A stretch of DNA of 35,371 nucleotides, from positions 1-35,371 of the forward strand of contig JAYEJA010000148.1 in NCBI GenBank assembly GCA_034660395.1, in the 5' to 3' direction. The stretch is from JAQVEM01 sp034660395. Its GTDB lineage: Bacteria; Actinomycetota; Humimicrobiia; Humimicrobiales; Humimicrobiaceae. The first letter of the stretch is position 1, and every line of letters begins with the position of its first letter. A program made the position numbers and the translations under genes. Positions 1 through 9,223 of this stretch are shown piece after piece. The notes beneath the pieces are model-generated. The model ran no database searches. It worked only from the letters and a program-made list of their open reading frames with translations, and was not told the DNA's origin.

Positions 1-7
1 TATGGTG

Positions 8-34
8 GTTCCACAGCTTTTAAAGCTGTGGAAC
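8..34. repeat. Perfect inverted repeat, 13-bp arms
   Basis: Positions 8-20 and 22-34 are exact reverse complements around a single central base, with arms reading GTTCCACAGCTTT / AAAGCTGTGGAAC. No T-run follows on either strand, so it does not look like a classical intrinsic terminator. It lies directly upstream of a second, longer inverted repeat and of the first Tad cluster. It could be a protein-binding palindrome, a mobile-element end, or the 3' end of something outside the window. Confidence 0.7.
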
Positions 35-42
35 TAGAAAAA

Positions 43-86
43 AAATTATTATACCCAATAATTTATATTATTGGGTATAATAATTT
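43..86. repeat. Perfect inverted repeat, 20-bp arms, 4-nt loop
   Basis: Positions 43-62 and 67-86 are exact reverse complements with the loop TTAT (63-66). The core is ATACCCAATAAT / ATTATTGGGTAT and the rest is AT. It ends 29 bases before the preferred tadE start at 116. A short T-run follows only about ten bases later, so termination on the plus strand is possible but atypical. An operator or an RNA hairpin in the 5' leader of the Tad operon are alternatives. Confidence 0.7.
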
Positions 87-115
87 ATAATAATATTTTT
101 TATAAATTAGTTTAT

Positions 116-517
116 ATGAAAAGGTTTATTAAATTTTTATATTGTAAGAAGGGTTCAAGTGCCGTAGAATTTGCGATTATCCTTCCGATACTTATTATGC
201 TTATTCTGGGCATAGTACAGTTCGGGGTAGCTTATAACAATTATATAGCCCTTACTCATGCGGCCAGGGAAGGAGCACGCCTTGCTTCAGTAGGCCTTCA
301 TGAAGAAGACCCTGCTGCTTTTGAACAGGCAGTTATAGATAGCGCGCCAAGTGTTGAAATTGCTAATATAGATGTTGACTATCCTGAAGGTACCGAAATA
401 GGAGACCCGGTAAGGATTACTGTAGAAGGCGAGATCTTCTTTATAGATATACCTTTCGCAGGAAGGTGGGGTCCTATTGAGCTCAAGGGAGAGGCAACTA
501 TGAGAAAGGAAAAGTAG
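116..517 (+). CDS. tadE: TadE-like pseudopilin of Tad cluster 1
   Basis: TadE proteins are small pseudopilins of Tad/Flp pilus systems, anchored in the inner membrane. This 133-residue protein has a short basic N-terminus, then a prepilin-peptidase-like site with Gly13 followed by SSAVEF, so Glu18 is at +5, and a hydrophobic segment at about 16-38. The motif HAAREGARLAS after the membrane segment is typical of TadE/TadG-like proteins. The rest is a small extracytoplasmic domain. A TTG at 71 would add 15 residues, but it lies inside the 43-86 inverted repeat; the ATG at 116 gives the normal TadE N-terminus. No clear ribosome binding site precedes it. It is the first visible gene of the cluster, 33 bases ahead of tadG. 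Confidence 0.85.
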   Translation: MKRFIKFLYCKKGSSAVEFAIILPILIMLILGIVQFGVAYNNYIALTHAAREGARLASVGLHEEDPAAFEQAVIDSAPSVEIANIDVDYPEGTEIGDPVRITVEGEIFFIDIPFAGRWGPIELKGEATMRKEK

Positions 518-550
518 ATTGATTCTATAATTATTTATTCATAAATTGAG

Positions 551-1627
551 ATGAAAATATATAAGGAAATCCCTAAAAAAATTTTTTTAAACCAGAACGG
601 GCAGGTAGCAGTAATAATTGTTATTTTAATCGTGGTTATTCTGGGAATGACCGCCCTGGTGATAGACCTGGGGTCTCTTTACCAGAAAAGGGGTTTCTAT
701 CAGACCGTTGCTGACGCTGCCGCGCTGGCAGGCGCGCAGGAACTGCCGGAAAGTGTTCAGCTCGCTGTATATGAGGCAGTCGAATATGCGGAGAAAAATA
801 ATGTTGATATCGCCTACAATTGCCGTGATTATACTGCAGAGGGCATAGAAGTAAGTTCAACTTACGCCCAGAATGACACCATAACCGTGGCTTTATCAAA
901 TCGGGAAGCGCCGTTATATTTTGCAAGGATATTCGGTATGGATACGGTTAGCCTGAGTGCAGAAGCAACAGCAGTGGCCGGCAGCCCGGTTCAGCTGTAT
1001 GGAGTCGTTCCATGGGCTGTAGTTATCCCGGAAGGAACAAACTGGAGAGAGTGGCTCTGGAATGTAGCAGGGGACAGAAAAATAATAAGCGGAGAAATGG
1101 AAGATAGCGATTTTATTGCATGGGATACAACCGATCATCCCGGGCAGTGGAACCGAAGATATAAAGACAGGCTAACCAATGGCTACCAGGAACCCATGGA
1201 AGAGGGGAATATGGTATTTACCCGAGGATTCGAGAGGCGACTCATAAATCATACTGTGAGTGCATTGAATTCCAGGATAGATACCTGGGAAAGCTTTTAC
1301 CAGCTAACTTATTATGATCCTTATACGAATATGATAAAGCTCTCAAGAGATGACGACCAGTTCGTAATGGTACCTATAATTTATGATACAGAGCTTCAGG
1401 AGTGGTGGGAAGAATATCCCGAAGACTGGCCTGAAGTATGGGTTGAGATAGAAGCATTTGCCCCATTTATTATAACAGATATACGTGAAGTTGGTTATGG
1501 CCATAATAAAAGAAAAGAAATTATTGGCAGATTTACCCACCAGGCGCTGATTATAAATAAAGGTGAAATAGGAGCTTTTAATGGCAACCCGGCTGTTGGT
1601 TTGAAAGTGATAAGACTGTGGGATTGA
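551..1627 (+). CDS. tadG: TadG-like Tad pilus protein
   Basis: 358 residues. The N-terminus, with NGQVAVIIVILIVVIL at about 16-31, matches the TadE/TadG-like N-terminal region: a Gly before a hydrophobic helix, followed by a typical VIDLGSLYQKRGFYQTVADAAALAGAQEL stretch in two parts (about 37-65). TadG proteins have one membrane helix and a large extracytoplasmic domain, thought to act in pilus anchoring or assembly. The C-terminal 280 residues are Trp- and acid-rich and I recognise no domain in them. It is placed directly between tadE and cpaB, as usual for Tad loci. No clear Shine-Dalgarno sequence is seen before the ATG. The family call is firm; the role of the C-terminal half is unknown. 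Confidence 0.82.
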   Translation: MKIYKEIPKKIFLNQNGQVAVIIVILIVVILGMTALVIDLGSLYQKRGFYQTVADAAALAGAQELPESVQLAVYEAVEYAEKNNVDIAYNCRDYTAEGIEVSSTYAQNDTITVALSNREAPLYFARIFGMDTVSLSAEATAVAGSPVQLYGVVPWAVVIPEGTNWREWLWNVAGDRKIISGEMEDSDFIAWDTTDHPGQWNRRYKDRLTNGYQEPMEEGNMVFTRGFERRLINHTVSALNSRIDTWESFYQLTYYDPYTNMIKLSRDDDQFVMVPIIYDTELQEWWEEYPEDWPEVWVEIEAFAPFIITDIREVGYGHNKRKEIIGRFTHQALIINKGEIGAFNGNPAVGLKVIRLWD

Positions 1628-1706
1628 GATTGATATAATTTTTTTGATAGAAAAAACATAAAAAATGTTTTATAATAATTATATAACAAAATATTAAGGA
1701 AACAAT

Positions 1707-2555
1707 ATGAAACTAAGAATAATATTACTTTTTTTGGCCCTGATTATAGGAGCAGCAGCAGTATTTGGCGTAATAGTTTACATTAATGGTATGCGGGCAT
1801 CAATGGAAGAAGAAATTGAAAAAGTAGAGGTACTGGTTGCAGCAATAAATATCCCGAAGGAGATGCCTGTTGAAGTTCTGGCTGAGGGAAACATGGTAGA
1901 AATTAAAGGTGTTCCCAGAAAATATATTGCTGAAGGTGCTTTGACCTCTCTTGATGGGTATGAGGGATATGTAGCGGCCAATAACATTAACGAAGGTGAG
2001 CAGATTACCACTACGAAATTCGCAAAGCTTGAAGAAATGGGATTGGTATTCGTGATACCTGATGGCATGGTAGCAGTTTCGATCCCGATTGATGAAGTTA
2101 TAGGAGTTTCAAATCTCATTAATGTGGGGGATAGAGTAAATGTCATAGCCACTTTCTTTCCCGGGCAAACTGCTTCTGATGATGAAGAGCAGGTGGAAGG
2201 AACCGGCATAGAAGGTGAAGAGCTCACGGAGGAAATTTATGAATCCGGAGAATCTTCTATTGAAATTGAAAAAGAGCTTACAAAAACATTATTATGGAAT
2301 GTGGAAGTTTTATATGTAGGAACAAGAGAAGTAACGTCCAGTCCGGATGGAAATGGGGAGTTATTCGGGGTACAGACCAGAACCGAGAGCGCATCTAAAG
2401 AGATTAGTACGGTTACTCTTGCCGTTACCCCTGAAGATTCAGAGAGAATGGTATTTTCAGAAGAAATGGGCAGTGTTTGGCTTGCTCTGGTACCGGTAGA
2501 CGGGATTGAAAAAGAGGATACACCCGGCAGGACTCTTGATAACATTTTTGACTGA
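1707..2555 (+). CDS. cpaB: Flp pilus assembly protein CpaB/RcpC
   Basis: 282 residues with one N-terminal membrane helix (about 4-26), then a SAF-type domain (about 43-110, starting EVLVAAINIPKEMPVEV) and a CpaB/RcpC C-terminal domain (about 115-275, including VSIPIDEVIGVSNLINVGDRVNVI). RcpC/CpaB is an inner-membrane-anchored assembly factor; in diderms it works with the secretin, which is absent here. A strongly acidic, low-complexity insertion sits at about 155-190, inside the second domain. AAGGAA precedes the ATG at good spacing. It lies 79 bases after tadG and 39 before tadZ. A second, more compact cpaB occurs at 29720. Confidence 0.9.
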   Translation: MKLRIILLFLALIIGAAAVFGVIVYINGMRASMEEEIEKVEVLVAAINIPKEMPVEVLAEGNMVEIKGVPRKYIAEGALTSLDGYEGYVAANNINEGEQITTTKFAKLEEMGLVFVIPDGMVAVSIPIDEVIGVSNLINVGDRVNVIATFFPGQTASDDEEQVEGTGIEGEELTEEIYESGESSIEIEKELTKTLLWNVEVLYVGTREVTSSPDGNGELFGVQTRTESASKEISTVTLAVTPEDSERMVFSEEMGSVWLALVPVDGIEKEDTPGRTLDNIFD

Positions 2556-2594
2556 AATTACGATTATTAAAAAGTAAAAGGGAACTTTAAAGAT

Positions 2595-3737
2595 ATGAGT
2601 AAAATACCAGTAGCTATAATAGATAGCGAAGTGAATAGCATAGATAAAGCAAAATACTTGCTTGAAAAATTTCCGGATCTGGAAGTAACAAGAACAGGTA
2701 CGGATCTCGGTGATCTGGAAGCTCTGCTTGCTGAAAGGAAACCCTGTCTAATCTTGGTAGGTCCGGTATATAAGCTAAGTGATATTGAACATCTACTGGT
2801 TTCCTATCGTTCAAGCCTTTATTTTGCCAAGATAATTTTGCTGGTAAGGGGGATGTCGGCAGAAATGCTGAAGAAGGCATTAAAGCTAAATATTCACGAT
2901 GTTCTCGAGATACCTTTTAGTTATAGCGATTTGAAAGAGGCAATTGATAGGGCAGGAAAAAGCCTTTTAAAGGAAGATACGGATATAGGGAGAAGTAAGG
3001 CAGTTCACAGGCGTATTACTGTTTTTGGAACCAAGGGAGGAGTAGGCAAATCATTTATCTCGGTTAATCTTGCCATTGGCCTTATAAATAGAGCAAGAAA
3101 AAAAGTTTCCATTTTTGATACGAATTATCAATTCGGGGATATTGCCTTGATGTTAAGTCTTAATCCGAAATATTCAGTTTATGACATACTACCCGTTATA
3201 AACGAGCTGGATCCGAAAGTTCTGCACGATTTCTTAACCACGCACAGTTCGGGGCTGAGAGTTCTCCCGGCACCGCTTGATTTATCCAAGGGTACGGGTA
3301 TAAATAGTAAAGTTACCATGAAAATTCTGGAAAACCTTTCACAGATAAGCGACTATACGGTTGTAGATACCGCATCCTATTTCTCGGATAATATTTTGGA
3401 TATTCTCAGGGATACCGATTATCTGTGTATCGTAACCAGTAAGGATACGCCGAGTATAAAGAACTTAAAAATTGCGCTGCAGATGCTGGAACAGTTGAAA
3501 TTCCCCAGGGAAAATATATATGTAATTCTTAACCGTGCAGACAGTAAAGTTGGTATTACTCTGGAAGAGATAGAGCAGACCATACAGAGGAAGGTAGATG
3601 TCGCTATTCCCAGCGACAGGATAGTCCCCATATCTGTAAATAAAGGGGTACCGGTAATTCTGGATTCACCCCGCTCTGCGGTGGCAAGGAGTATACAAAA
3701 GCTTGTTAAAATTATATCTGATTCAAAAAGGAGATAG
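2595..3737 (+). CDS. tadZ: Tad localisation ATPase TadZ/CpaE
   Basis: 380 residues in two parts. Residues 1-125 look like a receiver-type (CheY-like) domain, as in CpaE/TadZ, beginning VAIIDSEVNSIDKAKYLLEK. Residues about 140-375 are a ParA/MinD-type ATPase: deviant Walker A KGGVGKS at 147-153, the IFDTNYQFGDIAL region near 173-185 and the Walker B-like VVDTAS near 256-261. CpaE/TadZ proteins place the Tad export machine in the cell. All P-loop residues are present, in contrast to the copy at 30538. It lies between cpaB and tadA, in one operon by spacing and strand. Confidence 0.9.
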   Translation: MSKIPVAIIDSEVNSIDKAKYLLEKFPDLEVTRTGTDLGDLEALLAERKPCLILVGPVYKLSDIEHLLVSYRSSLYFAKIILLVRGMSAEMLKKALKLNIHDVLEIPFSYSDLKEAIDRAGKSLLKEDTDIGRSKAVHRRITVFGTKGGVGKSFISVNLAIGLINRARKKVSIFDTNYQFGDIALMLSLNPKYSVYDILPVINELDPKVLHDFLTTHSSGLRVLPAPLDLSKGTGINSKVTMKILENLSQISDYTVVDTASYFSDNILDILRDTDYLCIVTSKDTPSIKNLKIALQMLEQLKFPRENIYVILNRADSKVGITLEEIEQTIQRKVDVAIPSDRIVPISVNKGVPVILDSPRSAVARSIQKLVKIISDSKRR

Positions 3738-3800
3738 CAGGAACTGTAAATATTAATTGCAGGATTTAGAATTTTTAAGTGTTGAGGATAGTGATTTTTA

Positions 3801-5174
3801 ATGGATCTGGAAGAAAAAATTAGAAAGATTGAAGGCCTAAAAAATAATACTAAAGATAAAGATAAGTCTTACGGGGAAAAGAATGAAATAGGCGCTGCCA
3901 GGTCTTCACAGATAAATTCAATAAAAAAGGAAATCCACCAGGAGCTGGTAGAGAGACTATCAGATGTGATATACAGGAAAAATATCGGCGATGCAGAGTT
4001 AAGCCTGAGAGTAAGGGGAGAAGTACAGAGAATAATAGAAAAAAATGCCTATCCGCTTACCGGCGAGGAAAAGAGTGCCATAGTAAATGATTTCATAAAT
4101 GATGTAACCGGTTACGGCCCCATAGAAGAGTTCTTAAAAGATGATGATATAACCGAAATTATGGTTAATAATCCCAAAAAAATATATGTAGAGAAATTTG
4201 GTAAAATCTACCGTACAAATAGGACATTTCTTGATGAAGCCCATTTGATGCAGATAATAAATAAAATTGTCAGCAGAGTGGGAAGAAGGGTTGATGAGTC
4301 TTCACCCTATGTTGATGCGAGACTGCCCGACGGCTCAAGGGTTAATGTGATTATTCACCCCCTGGTTTTAAATGGGCCTTCAATCACCATAAGGAAATTT
4401 TCTGCTGAACCTTTTACTATTGAAGACTTTGTGGGAATGGGCACCTGTACACAGAAAGTGGCCGATTTCCTTGAAGCTTGTGTAAAAGGCAAAATAAATA
4501 TAATTTGTTCGGGCGGGACAGGCACAGGAAAAACTACGACACTGAATGTTCTCTCTTCCTTTATCCCCAACAGTGAAAGGTTAATAACTATTGAAGATGC
4601 TGCCGAACTCAAATTAAGCCAGACAAATATAGTGCGTCTGGAGGCAAGGCCTCCAAATATTGAGGGGAAAGGGGAAGTTACTATAAGAGATCTTGTACGT
4701 AATGCACTGCGTATGAGACCTGACCGTATAATTATAGGAGAAGTAAGAGGAGGCGAATCTCTGGATATGCTCCAGGCAATGAATACCGGTCATGATGGAA
4801 GTTTAAGTACCGTACATGCGAACTCTCCGAGAGATGTACTGTCACGTCTGGAAACTATGGTTCTAATGGCAGGAGTAGATATACCAATGAGAGCTATAAG
4901 GGAACAAATTTCTTCTGCTGTGAATCTGGTAGTACATATGAACAGATTAAAAGATGGAACCAGGAGATTTACGAAAGTGACAGAGGTCATGGGCATGGAA
5001 GGTGATGTAATCACACTGCAGGACCTGTTTGTATTTGATTATATGGGCGTGGATGAAGAGGGGAGATTCAAGGGCAGGATTAAATCAACCGGTATAAGGC
5101 CCGGATTTATTGAAAAATTGAATAATGTCGGCATTGATATACCGGGTGAGGTATTTAAAAAAGAAACTAAGTAG
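3801..5174 (+). CDS. tadA: Tad secretion ATPase TadA/CpaF
   Basis: 457 residues, the motor ATPase of Tad pilus export, acting as a ring at the cytoplasmic face of the inner membrane. The N-terminal region (about 45-200) contains TGYGPIEEFLKDDDITEIMV, typical of CpaF. Walker A is GGTGTGKT at 238-245, the Asp box region TIEDAAEL is at 263-270, Walker B RIIIGEVRG is at 309-317 and the His box TGHDGSLSTVHANS is at 329-342, so all catalytic elements are intact. The first 45 residues are charged and probably disordered. GAGGAT upstream may serve as ribosome binding site. It is followed 50 bases later by the VWA-tadB fusion gene. Confidence 0.93.
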   Translation: MDLEEKIRKIEGLKNNTKDKDKSYGEKNEIGAARSSQINSIKKEIHQELVERLSDVIYRKNIGDAELSLRVRGEVQRIIEKNAYPLTGEEKSAIVNDFINDVTGYGPIEEFLKDDDITEIMVNNPKKIYVEKFGKIYRTNRTFLDEAHLMQIINKIVSRVGRRVDESSPYVDARLPDGSRVNVIIHPLVLNGPSITIRKFSAEPFTIEDFVGMGTCTQKVADFLEACVKGKINIICSGGTGTGKTTTLNVLSSFIPNSERLITIEDAAELKLSQTNIVRLEARPPNIEGKGEVTIRDLVRNALRMRPDRIIIGEVRGGESLDMLQAMNTGHDGSLSTVHANSPRDVLSRLETMVLMAGVDIPMRAIREQISSAVNLVVHMNRLKDGTRRFTKVTEVMGMEGDVITLQDLFVFDYMGVDEEGRFKGRIKSTGIRPGFIEKLNNVGIDIPGEVFKKETK

Positions 5175-5224
5175 CAGATAAGCCGGGAAGCCGCAATTAG
5201 TATTTAGATTTTTTTAATTTTAAA

Positions 5225-7228
5225 ATGTTTAAATTTTTTACATCCTCAAATATAAAAGAGAAAGTAAGGTATTTACTTTTAAGTACCGTATTTTTTGTTA
5301 TTATTTTTTCGATAGTCTTTATTTCTCCGCTTACTGCCTATGCACAGGAGTCAGAGGATATTTTAATTAAAGATATTGACTTTGACTATTATCCCAGGGT
5401 AGATATCTATGTTAATTTTGAAGAAGATTCATTGTTGGGAACTACAGGTCTGGAGCAGGAAGATTTCGTAGTGCTGGAGAATGGCGAAAGTGTAAGCAAC
5501 CTTTCGGTCAGGGCACTGGGCGAGATAGCAGAACCGATTGGAGTAGTTCTGGCAGTGGATACAAGCGGAAGTATGGAAGGTGAGCCAATCGGGGATGCTA
5601 TTAGTGCAGTTTCTATTTTTATAGGGGAAATGAGGGACATAGATAAAACTGCAGCATTAAGTTTTGCCGATAGTGTTATTACTCATTCAGGTTTTACTTC
5701 AGACCATAGTGAATTAAGGGATTCTATTTCAGGCATTGAGGCAGAGGGAGACACTTCTTTATTTGACGGTATTTATACCGCCTGCGGCATGTTCAGGAGT
5801 GAGGATAATATAAAGCACAGGTACCTTATCGTATTGTCAGATGGTGCTGATACCGCAAGCAGTCACAGCGTCGAGGAAGTTATTGAAAGGGCAGAACAGG
5901 AAGAAGTCAGTATATATTCAATAGCATTGCTGTCACCGGAGTATAACCTGGAGAATATTAAATATATTTCGGAAAGCACAGGCGGCGAGTTATTGACTGC
6001 CGTGGATTCAAAGGAGCTTGAGGAGCTATATAAAAAAATATCAAAAAGAATAACGAATCAGTACAGAATATCCTATACAAGTTTATGGCCGGATGCTGAA
6101 AATATAGAAATAAGCGTTGGTATAGAGAAAATGGATACTGCCAGTTCTGCTACAACGAGTTACGAGAATCCATATTATGCTTCGCCTCCGAAGGAAGTTG
6201 TGTTTGATTCCATAAATTATTTATTTTTAAATATTTTTAATAGCCGATGGGCAAAAATAGTTCTATTTGCTCTGGTTTTTATATCTGTTTCTCTTTTTCT
6301 GTATGCACTGGTTCTTTTTATACCTGTGAGAAGAAGGACCTTAAGGGATAAAGCAAAGGGATATGGTCTTGAAGGTAGAGAAGCTGAAGAGGAAGAAGAG
6401 GAGGAATATGGAGAGGAAAAAGAGAGAAAAGGGTTTTTAGGATGGCTAATCAGGATTATTTCGAAAGTTGCTACAAGGAGGGGATTTATTGAACTTCTCG
6501 AGTCCAGGCTGGATAGAGCCGGGATGAAGATAAGAACTGGAGAGTTTATAACCCTTCATTTATTCGCGGTAGTAGCTCTCGGCATGATAGCTTATTATTT
6601 TAGCAGGAATCCATTAATAACATTACTCATTGTAATAATTGCAGTCCTGAGTCCTTTTATGTTACTGAATATAAAGACGGCGCAGCGTCTAAAAATATTT
6701 CATGAGCAGCTCCCTGACGCACTGCAGTTAATCAGCGGCTCACTTAAGGCAGGATACAGCTTTAACCAGGCATTAGCTATGGTAGTTGATGAGTCAAAAC
6801 CTCCTCTATCAGAGGAATTCAGGAGGATGTTAAGCGAGATGAGGATGGGAATACAGGAAAGAAAAGCTCTGGAGAATCTTACAGATAGAATAAAAAGTGA
6901 GTATTTTGACTGGACTGTTATGGCTATAAATGTTCAGAGAGAGGTAGGGGGTAATTTATCGGAGGTGATGGCTACCATATCGGACACTATAAGGGAAAGG
7001 GACAGGGTTATGAACCGTATTAAAGCTCTTACTTCGGAAGGAAAGCTGTCGGCAATTATTCTTATAGCTCTTCCTGCGGTGGTTGGGCTGCTTCTTGCCG
7101 TTTTGAACAGAGAATATATCAGTCTGCTGTATACAACAAAAATAGGTCTCTTAATGATGGTTGGAGCTGTGATTATGATGATAATGGGAATAATATGGAT
7201 TTTAAAAATAATCCAGATTAAATATTGA
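5225..7228 (+). CDS. tadB: VWA domain fused to TadB-type platform protein
   Basis: 667 residues, about twice the length of an ordinary TadB. The N-terminus carries a hydrophobic signal (about 18-36) with a possible signal peptidase site after AYA at 38-40. A von Willebrand factor A domain spans about 104-280 with the MIDAS motif DTSGS at 112-116 and a second metal-site region LSDGADT near 205-211; it would face outside. A membrane helix at about 340-365 leads into a very acidic stretch (about 385-404) and then a T2SSF/TadB domain (about 415-667), containing LPDALQLISGSLKAGYSF and three or more membrane helices. TadB with TadC forms the inner-membrane platform. The open frame is continuous, so this is a true fusion rather than two neighbours. 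The VWA part may bind a pilus or matrix component. Confidence 0.88.
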   Translation: MFKFFTSSNIKEKVRYLLLSTVFFVIIFSIVFISPLTAYAQESEDILIKDIDFDYYPRVDIYVNFEEDSLLGTTGLEQEDFVVLENGESVSNLSVRALGEIAEPIGVVLAVDTSGSMEGEPIGDAISAVSIFIGEMRDIDKTAALSFADSVITHSGFTSDHSELRDSISGIEAEGDTSLFDGIYTACGMFRSEDNIKHRYLIVLSDGADTASSHSVEEVIERAEQEEVSIYSIALLSPEYNLENIKYISESTGGELLTAVDSKELEELYKKISKRITNQYRISYTSLWPDAENIEISVGIEKMDTASSATTSYENPYYASPPKEVVFDSINYLFLNIFNSRWAKIVLFALVFISVSLFLYALVLFIPVRRRTLRDKAKGYGLEGREAEEEEEEEYGEEKERKGFLGWLIRIISKVATRRGFIELLESRLDRAGMKIRTGEFITLHLFAVVALGMIAYYFSRNPLITLLIVIIAVLSPFMLLNIKTAQRLKIFHEQLPDALQLISGSLKAGYSFNQALAMVVDESKPPLSEEFRRMLSEMRMGIQERKALENLTDRIKSEYFDWTVMAINVQREVGGNLSEVMATISDTIRERDRVMNRIKALTSEGKLSAIILIALPAVVGLLLAVLNREYISLLYTTKIGLLMMVGAVIMMIMGIIWILKIIQIKY

Positions 7229-7321
7229 TAGGGGAAAAATGTTTTTAAAAATTTATACGAAAACTGCTTATATAAGTTTAAATTATTTAAGGTTGGGCTT
7301 AGTGGAAGGCGGTAAAATCAA

Positions 7322-8287
7322 ATGATGTCAAAACTGGTGTCATTATATTTAAGATACCCGGAGTATGCTGTATATGTGGTAGCAGGGCTGGTTTTCATAG
7401 CAATATCTTTGCTTGTTTTCTCCATAGGATTGATTTCACTGGTAAAAAGGCGAAAGCAGGATACCATGACAAGCAGACTATCATATTACAGCATGAGGGA
7501 AAAAGAAGAGGTAAGGATACCTTCTTTTTTTGAGAGGGTAATAATGCCGCTTTTCAGAAAGATAGCTAATGTAACCAGAAGGTTTAACCCGAAGGGGGTT
7601 ACAGAAACTACAAGGCATAAACTGGAGCTGGCAGGAATGCTGGAGAGGATTGAAGTTAATGTTTATCTTATGGTCAAATTCATATTTGCAGTAATATTTT
7701 TAATAATTTTCGTATTGCTAACAGTATTTTTTGATTTTTCTTTAATTATAAATCTGGTATTACTGGCTCTCATACCGCTGTCATATTTTTTCCCGGATAT
7801 ATACTTAAATGGTAAAATAAATTCAAGGCAGGAGGAAATAAGGAAGGTACTGCCAAATGCTCTTGACATGCTTACCATAACCGTAGAAGCAGGGATGGGT
7901 TTTGATATAGCATTGTCCAAGGTGGCGGATAATACAAAAGGTCCCCTGGGTGAAGAGTTTAACAAAATGTTAAATGAGATGAATGTGGGTTATTCAAAGA
8001 GGGAAGCTTTCCGTAACCTGGTTAGAAGAACAAGCGTTCCCGACCTGGATACATTTGTTGCGTCTATAATCCAGGCAGATATTTTAGGAATTTCAATAGG
8101 TAAAATTTTAAGGGTCCAGGCGTCGGAAATTAGAAACAGGAGAAGTGTTAAGGCTGAAGAAGCAGGTATAAAAGCACCGGTTAAACTGGTTTTTCCTCTT
8201 ATTTTCTTTTTGCTGCCGGCTCTTTTAGTTATTATCCTCGGACCGGGTTTGATAACAATTTATGAGAGCCTGATGAAAATACTTTAA
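7322..8287 (+). CDS. tadC: TadC platform protein of Tad cluster 1
   Basis: 321 residues with an N-terminal membrane helix (about 15-38), a basic loop, two helices at about 108-150, a T2SSF domain containing LPNALDMLTITVEAGMGFD and a C-terminal hydrophobic segment (about 283-315). TadC pairs with TadB as the inner-membrane platform of the Tad machine. Two ATG codons stand in tandem (7322 and 7325); the purine-rich GGAAGGCGG lies upstream. It is the last gene of the cluster, followed by a weak terminator candidate at 8331-8370. The similarity to the TadB half of the preceding gene is limited to the T2SSF motif region. Confidence 0.9.
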   Translation: MMSKLVSLYLRYPEYAVYVVAGLVFIAISLLVFSIGLISLVKRRKQDTMTSRLSYYSMREKEEVRIPSFFERVIMPLFRKIANVTRRFNPKGVTETTRHKLELAGMLERIEVNVYLMVKFIFAVIFLIIFVLLTVFFDFSLIINLVLLALIPLSYFFPDIYLNGKINSRQEEIRKVLPNALDMLTITVEAGMGFDIALSKVADNTKGPLGEEFNKMLNEMNVGYSKREAFRNLVRRTSVPDLDTFVASIIQADILGISIGKILRVQASEIRNRRSVKAEEAGIKAPVKLVFPLIFFLLPALLVIILGPGLITIYESLMKIL

Positions 8288-8330
8288 CGAATTCTATAGG
8301 CAGTGATATTTAAAATGTCTTATTGATAAT

Positions 8331-8370
8331 CCGGGAAGCTCTATTTTTGCCTGCTGCCGGTCTTTTTATT
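8331..8370 (+). terminator. Weak intrinsic terminator candidate after tadC
   Basis: CCGG (8331-8334) and AGC (8337-8339) can pair with GCT and CCGG (ending 8360), with a small internal mismatch and a long loop, followed at once by TCTTTTTATT. The stem is only seven pairs, so this is a weak call, but its place between the Tad operon and coaX fits. Confidence 0.4.
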
Positions 8371-8438
8371 TAAACATTTTTAATGTAGAATCTAGAATAA
8401 TTTAATTCTATAAACTTAAGATGGAGTGAGTTTAAAAG

Positions 8439-9218
8439 ATGTTACTGGCTATAGATATTGGCAATACCCAGACATTTATTGGCCTTTTGAAGGATATTGA
8501 GGTTATATCCTCCTGGAGAATGGCTACCCCGAGGTGTGAAACATCAGATGAGATCGGAACTTTAGTTTTTAATTTTTTAAAAAATTCTAAGTTTGATCCT
8601 GATAAAGTAAAAGATATTGCCATTTCCTGCGTTGTCCCCAGTATGATTGATGAAGTTATTAAAATGAGCAATAAATATTTTAAGCTGGAACCTTTTATCG
8701 TGAATAATAAAGTTGAGACGGATCTTGAAATTGATTACCAGTATCCGGATGAGATAGGAGCGGACAGGATTGCAAATTCGGTAGCGGCAAAAGAGGTTTA
8801 CGGATATCCGGCAGTGGTAATTGATTTTGGAACGGCGACCACCTTTGATATTTTGTCTTCCGGCGGTGGGTATATTGGAGGTATAATTGCTCCCGGCATA
8901 GAAGTATCATCAGAAGCTCTTTTTAGCTATGCAGCCAAATTATCCAAGGTAGACCTTAGCTGGCCCGATTCCGTAATAGGGAAAAATACCCGTGATGGGG
9001 TCCGTTCGGGAATACTTTACGGATTTCTCGGGCAGGTAGATTTTATCATGGATAAGATAGTTGAAGAAGAGAAAAATAAAGATACCGGCTTCAAACCGGA
9101 AGTGATTGCAACGGGCGGGCTTGCTTTTCTGATGATGGGAAGAAGCAGATGGATTAAGCTGTACGACCCTGAATTGACCCTGAAGGGTCTTGCGATTTTA
9201 TTTAAAAGAAATAAATAA
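8439..9218 (+). CDS. coaX: Type III pantothenate kinase
   Basis: 259 residues, the expected length. CoaX phosphorylates pantothenate with ATP in the first step of coenzyme A synthesis, in the cytosol. Visible ASKHA-fold motifs are DIGNT at 6-10 (phosphate binding), EIGADRIAN at 105-113, VIDFGTATTFD at 127-137 with the catalytic Asp129, and GGIIAPGIEVS at 147-157. GGAG at 8423 and GAG at 8428 precede the ATG. The next gene, dusB-like, begins 5 bases after the stop, so the two are probably co-transcribed. Confidence 0.95.
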   Translation: MLLAIDIGNTQTFIGLLKDIEVISSWRMATPRCETSDEIGTLVFNFLKNSKFDPDKVKDIAISCVVPSMIDEVIKMSNKYFKLEPFIVNNKVETDLEIDYQYPDEIGADRIANSVAAKEVYGYPAVVIDFGTATTFDILSSGGGYIGGIIAPGIEVSSEALFSYAAKLSKVDLSWPDSVIGKNTRDGVRSGILYGFLGQVDFIMDKIVEEEKNKDTGFKPEVIATGGLAFLMMGRSRWIKLYDPELTLKGLAILFKRNK

Positions 9219-9223
9219 GAAAT

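Noticed and set aside
1778..2227. 149-residue minus-strand frame opposite cpaB
   Set aside because: Ser/Thr-rich low-complexity translation typical of an antisense shadow; the plus-strand gene is a clear family member.
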